Below, piece by piece: positions 1 through 5,177 of a DNA stretch of 6,767 bases; the first letter of the stretch is position 1, and each line of letters starts with the position of its first letter. Position numbers and translations under genes: made by a program. Below the pieces are notes generated by a model, which saw only the letters and a program-made list of their open reading frames with translations, was not told where the DNA came from and did no database searches. Source of the stretch: Acidimicrobiia bacterium. GTDB lineage: Bacteria > Actinomycetota > Acidimicrobiia > Spongiisociales > JAHEDJ01. The stretch is taken from NCBI GenBank assembly GCA_030598025.1, contig JAUVQS010000084.1, forward strand, positions 1 to 6,767. The letters run 5' to 3'.

Positions 1-379
1 CCAGTGACGGTTCCCAGACCCGCTCGGGAACCCAGGCGGTAATCGGATCGTGCGAGAACCTCTCGTTGATCTCATCTCGCATCCGCTTCAGATGTTCGAG
101 CCGGTCACGGGGGGGAATAGCCGGGAGTATCGGCTCATACATCGCCCCACCCATCCATTCGATCTGTTCTCCAGAGGCGGACAGAACCTCGAGCAGTTCG
201 GGTCGGGGAGTGTCGAGTTGCTCGAGCAACGGTCCGGAGTAGTGCACGTTGACCGAGGTTTCCGGATGCCGGCTCAGGACGTCGAGGAACGGTTCGTAGG
301 CCCTGTCAATTGCCTGATCGAGAACAGTCTCGAGTTGTCCAAACGGTTGGTGGCAATGAACGGCGAAAATGAGTTGCAC
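1..379 (-). CDS. Glycoside hydrolase family 57 protein, N-terminal part (3' end beyond the window)
   Basis: A minus-strand open frame runs from a GTG at 379-377 off the left edge, giving 126 residues. Seen: HCHQPFGQ at about residues 8-15, GGAMYEPIL at 77-85 and WVPERVWEP at 116-124. These match the first three conserved regions of GH57 (HQP; GGxYEPIL; WxxERVWxP). By family knowledge E119 in the third motif is the catalytic nucleophile of the retaining mechanism. GH57 members hydrolyse or transfer alpha-glucan chains (alpha-amylase, 4-alpha-glucanotransferase, amylopullulanase, branching enzyme). The GGxYEP/ERVWxP pairing points to the amylase/4-alpha-glucanotransferase group, but the substrate cannot be fixed from this fragment. 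There is no signal peptide, so it is probably cytoplasmic glycogen or maltodextrin metabolism. The start is fixed by a strong Shine-Dalgarno AAGGAGGA seven bases upstream and by H8-x-H10-Q-P lying right at the N terminus, as in the family. It is divergent from gatC. Confidence 0.88.
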   Translation of the reverse strand, partial: MQLIFAVHCHQPFGQLETVLDQAIDRAYEPFLDVLSRHPETSVNVHYSGPLLEQLDTPRPELLEVLSASGEQIEWMGGAMYEPILPAIPPRDRLEHLKRMRDEINERFSHDPITAWVPERVWEPSL

Positions 380-386
380 TTGGCAC

Positions 387-394
387 TCCTCCTT
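387..394 (-). promoter_or_regulatory. Strong Shine-Dalgarno of the GH57 gene
   Basis: On the minus strand, AAGGAGGA (394 to 387) is followed by seven bases and then GTG at 379-377. It is the best ribosome binding site in the window. It selects this GTG over another GTG at 386-384, which is in a different frame and would yield no GH57 motifs. Confidence 0.75.
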
Positions 395-402
395 CGCCTC
401 TC

Positions 403-408
403 ACGCTA
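403..408 (-). promoter_or_regulatory. Possible -10 element for the GH57 gene
   Basis: TAGCGT on the minus strand (408 to 403) fits the loose TANNNT pattern. It would start transcription near 396 and leave a short leader that carries the Shine-Dalgarno. No convincing -35 hexamer is seen. Inference only. Confidence 0.25.
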
Positions 409-450
409 GCGGGGCGGGTTGGTACCGACGACCCTGGAGGCAACAACCCC

Positions 451-463
451 TACACTCAGCGGA
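451..463 (+). promoter_or_regulatory. Candidate -10 element of a leaderless gatCAB promoter
   Basis: TACACT at 451-456 fits TANNNT and ends six bases before the gatC ATG at 463. Transcription would therefore start at or next to the A of the start codon. No Shine-Dalgarno lies at a working distance; GGAGG at 436-440 is more than 20 bases upstream. No clear -35 hexamer is seen. This geometry matches the leaderless promoters known from Actinobacteria, and the assignment is an inference. Confidence 0.45.
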
Positions 464-753
464 TGCCCATCGATATCGATATTGCTCATGTTGCGCGGCT
501 CGCCCGACTGGGGTTGAGCGACGAGGAGCTGTCCGGTTACCAGGCACAGCTCGGCGTGATCCTCGATCACGCGGCCCGAGTCCAGGAATTCGATACCGAA
601 GGCGTCGAGCCGACCGCCCATCCTCTCTCGATGGTGAACGCATTTCGTCCTGATGAGGTTCGCCCGTCGCTCGATCGACGGGAGGTTCTCGAGCAGTCGC
701 CCGCACACGAGGACGGCTACTTCCGGGTCCCACCTCACCTGGAGACGCAGTGA
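463..753 (+). CDS. gatC: Asp/Glu-tRNA amidotransferase subunit C
   Basis: GatC is the small subunit of the GatCAB amidotransferase. It wraps around the GatA-GatB interface and stabilises the complex; it has no active site. Seen: 96 residues, the usual family length, with N-terminal HVARLARLGLSDEE (residues 9-22), the central PTAHPL turn, then N-x-F-R-x-D-x-V and a C-terminal G-Y-F-R-V-P-P. All are standard GatC landmarks. The ATG at 463 is the only sensible start: no start codon lies just upstream in this frame, and the HVARLARL helix begins at its normal distance from the N terminus. First gene of the operon, it overlaps gatA by four bases (GTGA) and is probably co-translated with it. The mRNA may be leaderless. 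Confidence 0.96.
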   Translation: MPIDIDIAHVARLARLGLSDEELSGYQAQLGVILDHAARVQEFDTEGVEPTAHPLSMVNAFRPDEVRPSLDRREVLEQSPAHEDGYFRVPPHLETQ

Positions 754-2213
754 GCTACCACAGCCTGTCCGACGCAAGCGCAGCACTGCGGGACGGCTCT
801 GTTACCTCTCGAGAGCTGACCGACGCGGCGCTGGATCGAGCTTCGAAGACCGAAGCCGAGCTCCACGCCTACCTCACCCTCGACCACGACGGTGCCCGGC
901 AATCGGCCGACGCCGCCGACGCAGCTTTTGCGGCCGGGCGCGACTCCGGCCCGTTTCAGGGGATTCCGGTGGCGATCAAAGACAATCTGGTGACCAGGGG
1001 TATTGAGACGACGGCCGCCTCTCAGATTCTCGCCGGGTACATCCCGCCTTATGACGGCACCGCTGTTGCGCGACTCAAAGCCCAGGGTGCAGTGATCACG
1101 GGCAAGACCAACCTCGATGAGTTCGCCATGGGTTCATCGACTGAGAACTCGGCGTTCGGGCCGACCCGCAATCCGTGGAACACCAATCGAGTACCCGGTG
1201 GATCATCCGGCGGTTCCGCGGTCGCGGTGGCGGCCGGTTCGGCACTCGTCGGTCTGGGATCAGACACGGGCGGCTCGATCAGACAGCCGGCGGCTCTGTG
1301 TGGTGTCGTCGGGATGAAACCTACCTACGGTTTGGTGAGTCGCTACGGACTGATTGCCTTTGCCTCATCGCTTGACCAGATCGGCCCCATCACGCGCACC
1401 GTCGAAGATTCCGTTGCCGCGCTCGAGACGCTGGCCGGGCACGATCCCCTCGACGCCACCTCCTATCGGGGCGATGTGCCTGATTTCCGTGTCGGATTCG
1501 ATGATGGAGTAGCCGGGCTCACGATCGGCGTGGTTCGCCAGTTGAGTGGAGAGGGCTTCGAAGCAGGCGTGGAGGCCGCTTTCCGGCGCACGGTCGACCT
1601 GCTGAGCGAAGCCGGCGCCCGGGTGGTCGAGGTTTCACTGCCGTCGCTGGATGTGTCACTGAGTGCGTACTACCTCATTGCACCAGCTGAGTGTTCTGCC
1701 AATCTCGCCCGTTTCGATGGCGTTCGCTATGGATTGCGCCACGATGGGCCGACGGTCGAGGAGATGATGACGGCAACGAGAGCCGATGGATTCGGCCCCG
1801 AAGTGATTCGTCGAATCCTGCTGGGAACCTACGCGTTGTCGGCCGGCTATTACGACGCCTTTTACGGTCAGGCGCAGAAGGTGCGGACGAAGGTGATTCA
1901 GGACTTCGAGGCTGCCTATGAGCAGGCGGATGTTCTTGTCTCTCCGACTGCCCCCACCACCGCCTTTGAGGTCGGGTCCAAGACCCAGGAGCCGCTCTCG
2001 ATGTACCTGTCGGACATTTGCACGATCCCATCCAATCTGGCCGGCGATCCTGCCATCTCGGTTCCCGTCGGACTCGATGACGCGGGTCTTCCCATCGGTT
2101 TTCAGGTCATGGCGCCGGCACTGGGTGAGGCCGTCATGTTCCGGGTCGCCCGGGCCGTCGAGCGGGCCGTCGCCTTCGAGCAGCGCCCTCCGATGCTGGA
2201 GGTGTGGTCGTGA
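750..2213 (+). CDS. gatA: Asp/Glu-tRNA amidotransferase subunit A (glutaminase/amidase)
   Basis: GatA releases ammonia from glutamine and passes it to GatB, for conversion of Glu-tRNA(Gln) to Gln-tRNA(Gln) or Asp-tRNA(Asn) to Asn-tRNA(Asn). At 487 residues it is full length. The amidase-signature Ser-cisSer-Lys triad is intact: K77 in PVAIKDN, S152 in PGGSSGGSA and S176 in SDTGGSIRQP. These sit two positions before K79/S154/S178 of the Staphylococcus aureus enzyme as I recall it. Also seen: YDGTAVARLK, GKTNLDEFAMGSSTENSAFG and KPTYGLVSRYGLIAFASSLDQIGP, written here as separate blocks typical of GatA rather than of other amidases. It starts at GTG 750, overlapping the gatC stop, with TGGAG five bases upstream. 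It ends inside the start of gatB. Cytoplasmic, part of the GatCAB complex. Nothing unusual was seen. Confidence 0.97.
   Translation: MSYHSLSDASAALRDGSVTSRELTDAALDRASKTEAELHAYLTLDHDGARQSADAADAAFAAGRDSGPFQGIPVAIKDNLVTRGIETTAASQILAGYIPPYDGTAVARLKAQGAVITGKTNLDEFAMGSSTENSAFGPTRNPWNTNRVPGGSSGGSAVAVAAGSALVGLGSDTGGSIRQPAALCGVVGMKPTYGLVSRYGLIAFASSLDQIGPITRTVEDSVAALETLAGHDPLDATSYRGDVPDFRVGFDDGVAGLTIGVVRQLSGEGFEAGVEAAFRRTVDLLSEAGARVVEVSLPSLDVSLSAYYLIAPAECSANLARFDGVRYGLRHDGPTVEEMMTATRADGFGPEVIRRILLGTYALSAGYYDAFYGQAQKVRTKVIQDFEAAYEQADVLVSPTAPTTAFEVGSKTQEPLSMYLSDICTIPSNLAGDPAISVPVGLDDAGLPIGFQVMAPALGEAVMFRVARAVERAVAFEQRPPMLEVWS
2198..2202 (+). promoter_or_regulatory. Shine-Dalgarno that decides the gatB start
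   Basis: GGAGG lies inside the last codons of gatA. It is seven bases before GTG 2210, the normal distance, but only one base before the in-frame GTG 2204. It therefore favours 2210, which also gives the GTGA overlap seen at the other junctions of this operon. Confidence 0.65.
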
Positions 2214-3658
2214 ACTGGGAACCAGTCATCGGGATCGAAGTCCATGTCGAGTTGAAGACTGCATCGAAGATGTTTTGCGGGTGTCGAGTGGATTTCGGTT
2301 CGGAACCCAACACCAACGTATGTCCGGTGTGTCTCGCCTTGCCGGGAGCACTTCCCGTACCGAATGAGCAGGCTATCGAGTGGATCGTTCAGATCGGTCT
2401 GGCGTTGAACTGCACGATCTCGCCGCAGAGCCTCTTTCACCGCAAGAACTACTTCTATGCCGATCTACCGAAGAACTACCAGATTTCACAGTTCGATATT
2501 CCGGTGTGTTCGGGTGGTTTTCTGGACGTCGTCCTGGACGGTGAGACAGTCAGAGTCGCGATCAACCGTGTGCACCAGGAGGAAGACACAGGGAAGAGCA
2601 TTCATGTCGGAGGAGGTGGGCGGATCCACTCTGCCGAAGCCACCCTGCTTGACTTCAATCGCGCCGGCGTGCCACTCGTCGAGGTGGTGACCGAGCCCGA
2701 TATTCACAGCCCGGCGCAGGCCCGGGCCTACGCCCAGCAGTTGCGGTCCGTCATCGAGACCCTCGGCGTGTCCGATGCCAAGCTCGAAGAGGGCTCGATG
2801 CGCTTCGATGCGAACGTATCGATCCGACCGCAGGGCGATCAGGAACTCGGTGCCAAGGTCGAGGTGAAGAACATGAACTCTTTCCGGTCGCTGGAGCGCG
2901 CTCTCGCCTATGAGATTGTTCGCCAGACCGAGTTGAGAGAAGACGGGCAACGCATTCCTCAGGAGACACGGCACTGGGATGAAGAGGCCGGCATCACTCA
3001 GGGCATGCGTTCCAAAGAAGGCTCGTCGGATTATCGGTACTTCCCCGAACCGGACCTGGTTCCGATCGTTGTCTCGGATGAACAGCGAGAGCGGATTCGG
3101 TCAACCTTGCCCGAGCTTCCACACGAGCGTCGGGCTCGATATGTGGACTTCGGACTGGATTCCCACGCTGCCTGGGTTCTCGTTTCCGGTGAGGATGGAC
3201 TGGCCGGGCTGTTCGAAGATGCGGTCGGCCTCGGCGCCGACCCCAAGCAGGTGGCCAAGTGGCTCACCGGCGAAACGACCGCCTACCTCCGCCGGGAAGA
3301 CGCCACGATCGAGAGCAGGGCCCTGACCGCCGCGCATCTCGTTGAGATGACCGGGATGTTGGCCGCCGGAAAGCTGTCGGCCTCGGCCGCCAAAGAGGTT
3401 CTCACCGGGGTTCTCGATGGCGAAGGGTCGCCTGGGGAGGTGGCTACGGCACGAGATCTCATCCAGATGTCGGACGGCGCCGCGATCGAGGTCGAGGTCG
3501 ATGCAGTGCTCGACTCGAACCCCGATGCCCTGGAGAAGATTCGCTCCGGTGACATGAAACCGTTCGGGTTCCTGGTCGGGCAGGTGATGCGCGCTACTTC
3601 AGGCAAGGCCGACCCGAAAGTGGTCAACGAGATCCTGCGGAATCGGGCTTCGCAATGA
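2210..3658 (+). CDS. gatB: Asp/Glu-tRNA amidotransferase subunit B
   Basis: GatB binds the misacylated tRNA, activates the side-chain carboxylate by ATP-dependent phosphorylation, and amidates it with ammonia from GatA. From GTG 2210 it has 482 residues, a normal length. Seen: N-terminal PVIGIEVHVEL with H12; the PNTNVCPVCLALPGALPV block; VHQEEDTGKSIH; LDFNRAGVPLVEVVTEPD; NSFRSLERALAYE; and DYRYFPEPDLVP. H12, E125 and E158 correspond by alignment to the metal/active-site residues described for GatB. The cysteines C23, C25, C38 and C41 form a CxC...CxxC set that could hold zinc. The last ~150 residues are the helical and YqeY-like tail that contacts the tRNA elbow, ending in GFLVGQVMRAT near the C terminus. 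The insert GGGGRIHSAE after the EEDTGK motif resembles actinobacterial GatB. A GTG at 2204 is also in frame, but its ribosome-site spacing is wrong. The stop overlaps the next gene's ATG (ATGA). Confidence 0.96.
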   Translation: MNWEPVIGIEVHVELKTASKMFCGCRVDFGSEPNTNVCPVCLALPGALPVPNEQAIEWIVQIGLALNCTISPQSLFHRKNYFYADLPKNYQISQFDIPVCSGGFLDVVLDGETVRVAINRVHQEEDTGKSIHVGGGGRIHSAEATLLDFNRAGVPLVEVVTEPDIHSPAQARAYAQQLRSVIETLGVSDAKLEEGSMRFDANVSIRPQGDQELGAKVEVKNMNSFRSLERALAYEIVRQTELREDGQRIPQETRHWDEEAGITQGMRSKEGSSDYRYFPEPDLVPIVVSDEQRERIRSTLPELPHERRARYVDFGLDSHAAWVLVSGEDGLAGLFEDAVGLGADPKQVAKWLTGETTAYLRREDATIESRALTAAHLVEMTGMLAAGKLSASAAKEVLTGVLDGEGSPGEVATARDLIQMSDGAAIEVEVDAVLDSNPDALEKIRSGDMKPFGFLVGQVMRATSGKADPKVVNEILRNRASQ

Positions 3659-4176
3659 GCCGACCGATCGTTTTCGACTGCGACGGGGTGCTGGTGGACT
3701 CAGAGGAACTCGCCTGGTCCGCCTGGCGTGACGCTCTCGCTCCGTATGGTGTCGGAATCTCCGACGACGAAGTTGCGGAGTTGTCCGGTCGGACCGAGAA
3801 GGACGCGTTTGCTCATTTCGCGGCTCGAGCCGATCTTCCTCCCTATGAAGGGTTCTGGCCGCTCCTTGCCGATCGGGTTCATGCGTTGTTTGAGCAGTAC
3901 CTGGAAGCGTTTGAGGATGCGACCGACACTCTCGAGATCCTCCACAAGCAGGGCCGGACGATCGCGGTTGCCTCGAGCAGTCCGCGCGACCGTCTGGATC
4001 TGTCGTTGCACTCGACCGGTCTCGATCGCTTCTTCGAGGTTGTCGTCGCAGGCGATGAAGTAGCCAACGGCAAACCGGCCCCGGACATCTACCTGGCCGC
4101 CGCAGCCGGCCTAGGGGTGGACCCGACCATCTGCGTCGCAGTTGAGGACGCCCCGGCCGGCATCGCTGCAGGTTAG
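3655..4176 (+). CDS. HAD-superfamily hydrolase (beta-phosphoglucomutase/phosphatase type), cut short by an in-frame TAG
   Basis: The frame encodes 173 residues, then TAG. HAD motifs: motif I FDCDGVLVDSE with nucleophile D8 and acid/base D10; a helical C1 cap at about residues 17-85; motif II VASSSPRD (S107-S109); motif III K140 in NGKPAPD; motif IV VEDAPAGIAAG with E164-D165. This is the subfamily I layout of beta-phosphoglucomutases, phosphoglycolate phosphatases and sugar-phosphate phosphatases; the substrate cannot be told. All catalytic residues are present, but the stop falls straight after motif IV and removes the last strand and helix of the Rossmann core. Reading on beyond the TAG restores the normal C terminus for 35 codons (to 4284, 209 codons in total including the TAG), so the gene is probably disrupted or misread here. 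The ATG overlaps the gatB stop (ATGA), so it is probably the last gene of the gatCAB operon. No link of HAD enzymes to tRNA amidation is known to me. Confidence 0.85.
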   Translation: MSRPIVFDCDGVLVDSEELAWSAWRDALAPYGVGISDDEVAELSGRTEKDAFAHFAARADLPPYEGFWPLLADRVHALFEQYLEAFEDATDTLEILHKQGRTIAVASSSPRDRLDLSLHSTGLDRFFEVVVAGDEVANGKPAPDIYLAAAAGLGVDPTICVAVEDAPAGIAAG

Positions 4177-4284
4177 GCCGCCGGTATGCTGGTGGTCGCA
4201 GTACTCCGTGGCACATACTCGGTCGACCAACTGAGGGAGGCAGACGTCGTCGTGCCCCGCCTGACCCCCGCCGTCCTGGCGTAG
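4174..4284 (+). pseudogene. Detached 3' end of the HAD hydrolase gene, downstream of an in-frame amber codon
   Basis: After TAG 4174-4176 the same frame stays open for 35 codons to TAG 4282-4284. It encodes AAGMLVVAV, an intervening turn, then L-R-E-A-D-V-V-V-P-R-L. In related HAD proteins, motif IV (ED-x-x-x-G-I-x-A-A) is normally followed by K/R/L-AAGM-x-x-V-x-V and then by L-x-x-A-D-x-V-x-x-L, so the segment fits the missing C terminus exactly with no frameshift. A single change from AAG (Lys), GAG or CAG to TAG would explain it. There is no start or Shine-Dalgarno suggesting independent translation. Confidence 0.8.
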
Positions 4285-4288
4285 GACG
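4272..4288 (+). terminator. Weak hairpin at the end of the HAD frame, doubtful terminator
   Basis: CGTCCT (4272-4277) and AGGACG (4283-4288) form a perfect six-base stem with a five-base loop, spanning the final TAG of the HAD frame. No T-tract follows, so it is not a classical intrinsic terminator. Its place between two operons is the only other support. Confidence 0.25.
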
Positions 4289-4295
4289 ACGCAGT

Positions 4296-4309
4296 CGCGA
4301 TTCGCGATT
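4296..4309 (+). repeat. Tandem 7-bp repeat CGCGATT x2 upstream of the tup operon
   Basis: CGCGATT occurs twice head to tail (4296-4302, 4303-4309) and is followed by CGC. It lies 7-20 bases upstream of the candidate -10 hexamer at 4316, in the spacer and -35 zone, where a regulator could bind. It may equally be chance; no known operator was recognised. Confidence 0.4.
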
Positions 4310-4315
4310 CGCAGC

Positions 4316-4329
4316 TATCCTTGTCCGTA
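4316..4329 (+). promoter_or_regulatory. Candidate -10 element of a leaderless promoter for the small protein and tup operon
   Basis: TATCCT (4316-4321) matches TATAAT at four of six positions and fits TANNNT. It ends seven bases before ATG 4329, placing the predicted start of transcription at the start codon. The bases between contain no Shine-Dalgarno. No clear -35 hexamer is visible. The same arrangement is seen before gatC. Confidence 0.45.
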
Positions 4330-4466
4330 TGGAAAACCTCTCCCTGTACATCGGTATTGCGGCAGCCGCTCTCGTTGCATGGTGGATCTTCAAGAAGCTG
4401 TTCAAGCTGGCGTTCTATGCCGGGATCATCGGGGTGGCCGCCTGGTTCTTCTATTTCCAGTCCTGA
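4329..4466 (+). CDS. Small two-helix membrane protein of unknown function (45 aa)
   Basis: Not recognised as any named family. The frame opens at ATG 4329 and closes at TGA 4464-4466. Seen: a short polar N terminus (MENLS), hydrophobic residues 6-20 ending in WWI, a basic turn FKKLFK (21-26), hydrophobic residues 27-43 rich in aromatics (AWFFYF), and QS at the end. This predicts a helical hairpin with both ends on one side and the lysine-rich turn in the cytoplasm by the positive-inside rule, so both termini would face outward. Against its being chance: a long hydrophobic run in one frame, a candidate promoter just upstream, and tight packing (nine bases) before the tungstate permease gene. 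It could be an accessory of the transporter or an unrelated small membrane protein; function is unknown. Confidence 0.65.
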   Translation: MENLSLYIGIAAAALVAWWIFKKLFKLAFYAGIIGVAAWFFYFQS

Positions 4467-4475
4467 TCGGATCGT

Positions 4476-5177
4476 ATGGACTTCCTCTTTGAGGTCGTCG
4501 GCGATGCGCTGAACTCCCTATCCGGATTCGGGGTTGAACTCCGCCGGGTAATCGGCCTCACCCTCGTCGTGTCGGTGCTGGCTACCGCTTTCGGTGTCGT
4601 CATCGGGGTCCCGCTCGGTGCCTGGATAGCGCTGGGTCGAACCAAGGCGCGGACGGCCTGGCTCGTGGCGGTGAACATAGGTATGGGGATGCCGCCGGTC
4701 CTGGCGGGTTTGGCGTTGCTGTTGTTGCTGTGGGATACCGGCCCGCTTGGTCAACTGGAGCTTCTGTTCTCTCCGACTGCGATGGTGGCTGCTCAGACAC
4801 TCCTGGCCATTCCGATCGCGGCGGGTGTGACGGCCGGGGCCGTCAAGGGCTTGCCATCCGCTGCCTCGGAGCAACTGGCCGCTCTCTCGCTGCCCGGCTG
4901 GCAGAAAGGCAGGGTGGCGTTGGTCGAGGTCTGGCCCGGCGTTCTGGCGGCGGTAGCCGCCGCATTCGGGCGCGTTGTCTCCGAAGTTGGGGCGGTGCTG
5001 GTGGTCGGGGGCAATATCGTTGGTGAGACCCGTGTACTCACTACTGCGATCGTGCAGGAGACCCGCCGGGCAAATTTCGGTGAGGCGCTGGCACTCGGCA
5101 TCGTGTTGATTCTCCTCGCCGGTGCCGTCAATGGTTTCCTCACCTGGATGCAGCTCAGGAATGCCCGTCATGATTGA
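4476..5177 (+). CDS. tupB: Tungstate-type ABC transporter permease
   Basis: This is the inner-membrane channel subunit of a tungstate/molybdate importer. It has 233 residues, a normal length for TupB. Hydrophobic segments lie at about 25-47, 62-86, 101-123, 153-178 and 202-225, consistent with five helices of the binding-protein-dependent permease fold. The coupling loop that docks on the ATPase is at about 131-158 (SEQLAALSLPGW, then a conserved G-x-x-P). The block GRVVSEVGAVLVVGGN (165-180), followed by TRVLTTAIVQET and NFGEALALGI, is the hallmark of TupB/WtpB-type permeases and separates it from phosphate or sulfate permeases. It starts nine bases after the small membrane protein without an obvious Shine-Dalgarno, and its end overlaps the ATPase start. 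Tungstate rather than molybdate is inferred from similarity to TupB and from the TupA-like partner; specificity is not proven by sequence. Confidence 0.9.
   Translation: MDFLFEVVGDALNSLSGFGVELRRVIGLTLVVSVLATAFGVVIGVPLGAWIALGRTKARTAWLVAVNIGMGMPPVLAGLALLLLLWDTGPLGQLELLFSPTAMVAAQTLLAIPIAAGVTAGAVKGLPSAASEQLAALSLPGWQKGRVALVEVWPGVLAAVAAAFGRVVSEVGAVLVVGGNIVGETRVLTTAIVQETRRANFGEALALGIVLILLAGAVNGFLTWMQLRNARHD

Noticed and set aside
50..409. Plus-strand open frame of 119 codons at the left edge
   Set aside because: The opposite strand encodes three GH57 conserved motifs with a strong Shine-Dalgarno; the plus-strand frame is its shadow.
2204..2209. Upstream GTG as the gatB start
   Set aside because: It is only one base from the GGAGG ribosome site. 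GTG 2210 has proper spacing and the GTGA overlap used at the gatC-gatA junction.
4174..4176. Pyrrolysine or programmed readthrough at the TAG
   Set aside because: There is no recoding element nearby, HAD enzymes are not known pyrrolysine proteins, and the missing residue is explained by a one-base change.
4186..4284. Independent small gene from ATG 4186 (MLVVAV...)
   Set aside because: It is the C-terminal strand and helix of the HAD fold, lacks a ribosome site and could not fold alone.
3599..4405. Long minus-strand open frame (268 codons) opposite the HAD gene
   Set aside because: Its translation is rich in Arg, Pro and Ser with no domain-like motif, as expected opposite a high-GC coding strand. 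The plus strand carries clear HAD motifs.
5122..5169. Extended N terminus for the ATPase from ATG 5122 or 5161
   Set aside because: The extra residues are out-of-frame tupB sequence with no homology. The ATPase fold begins at MIELFELRF, with AGGA nine bases before ATG 5170.
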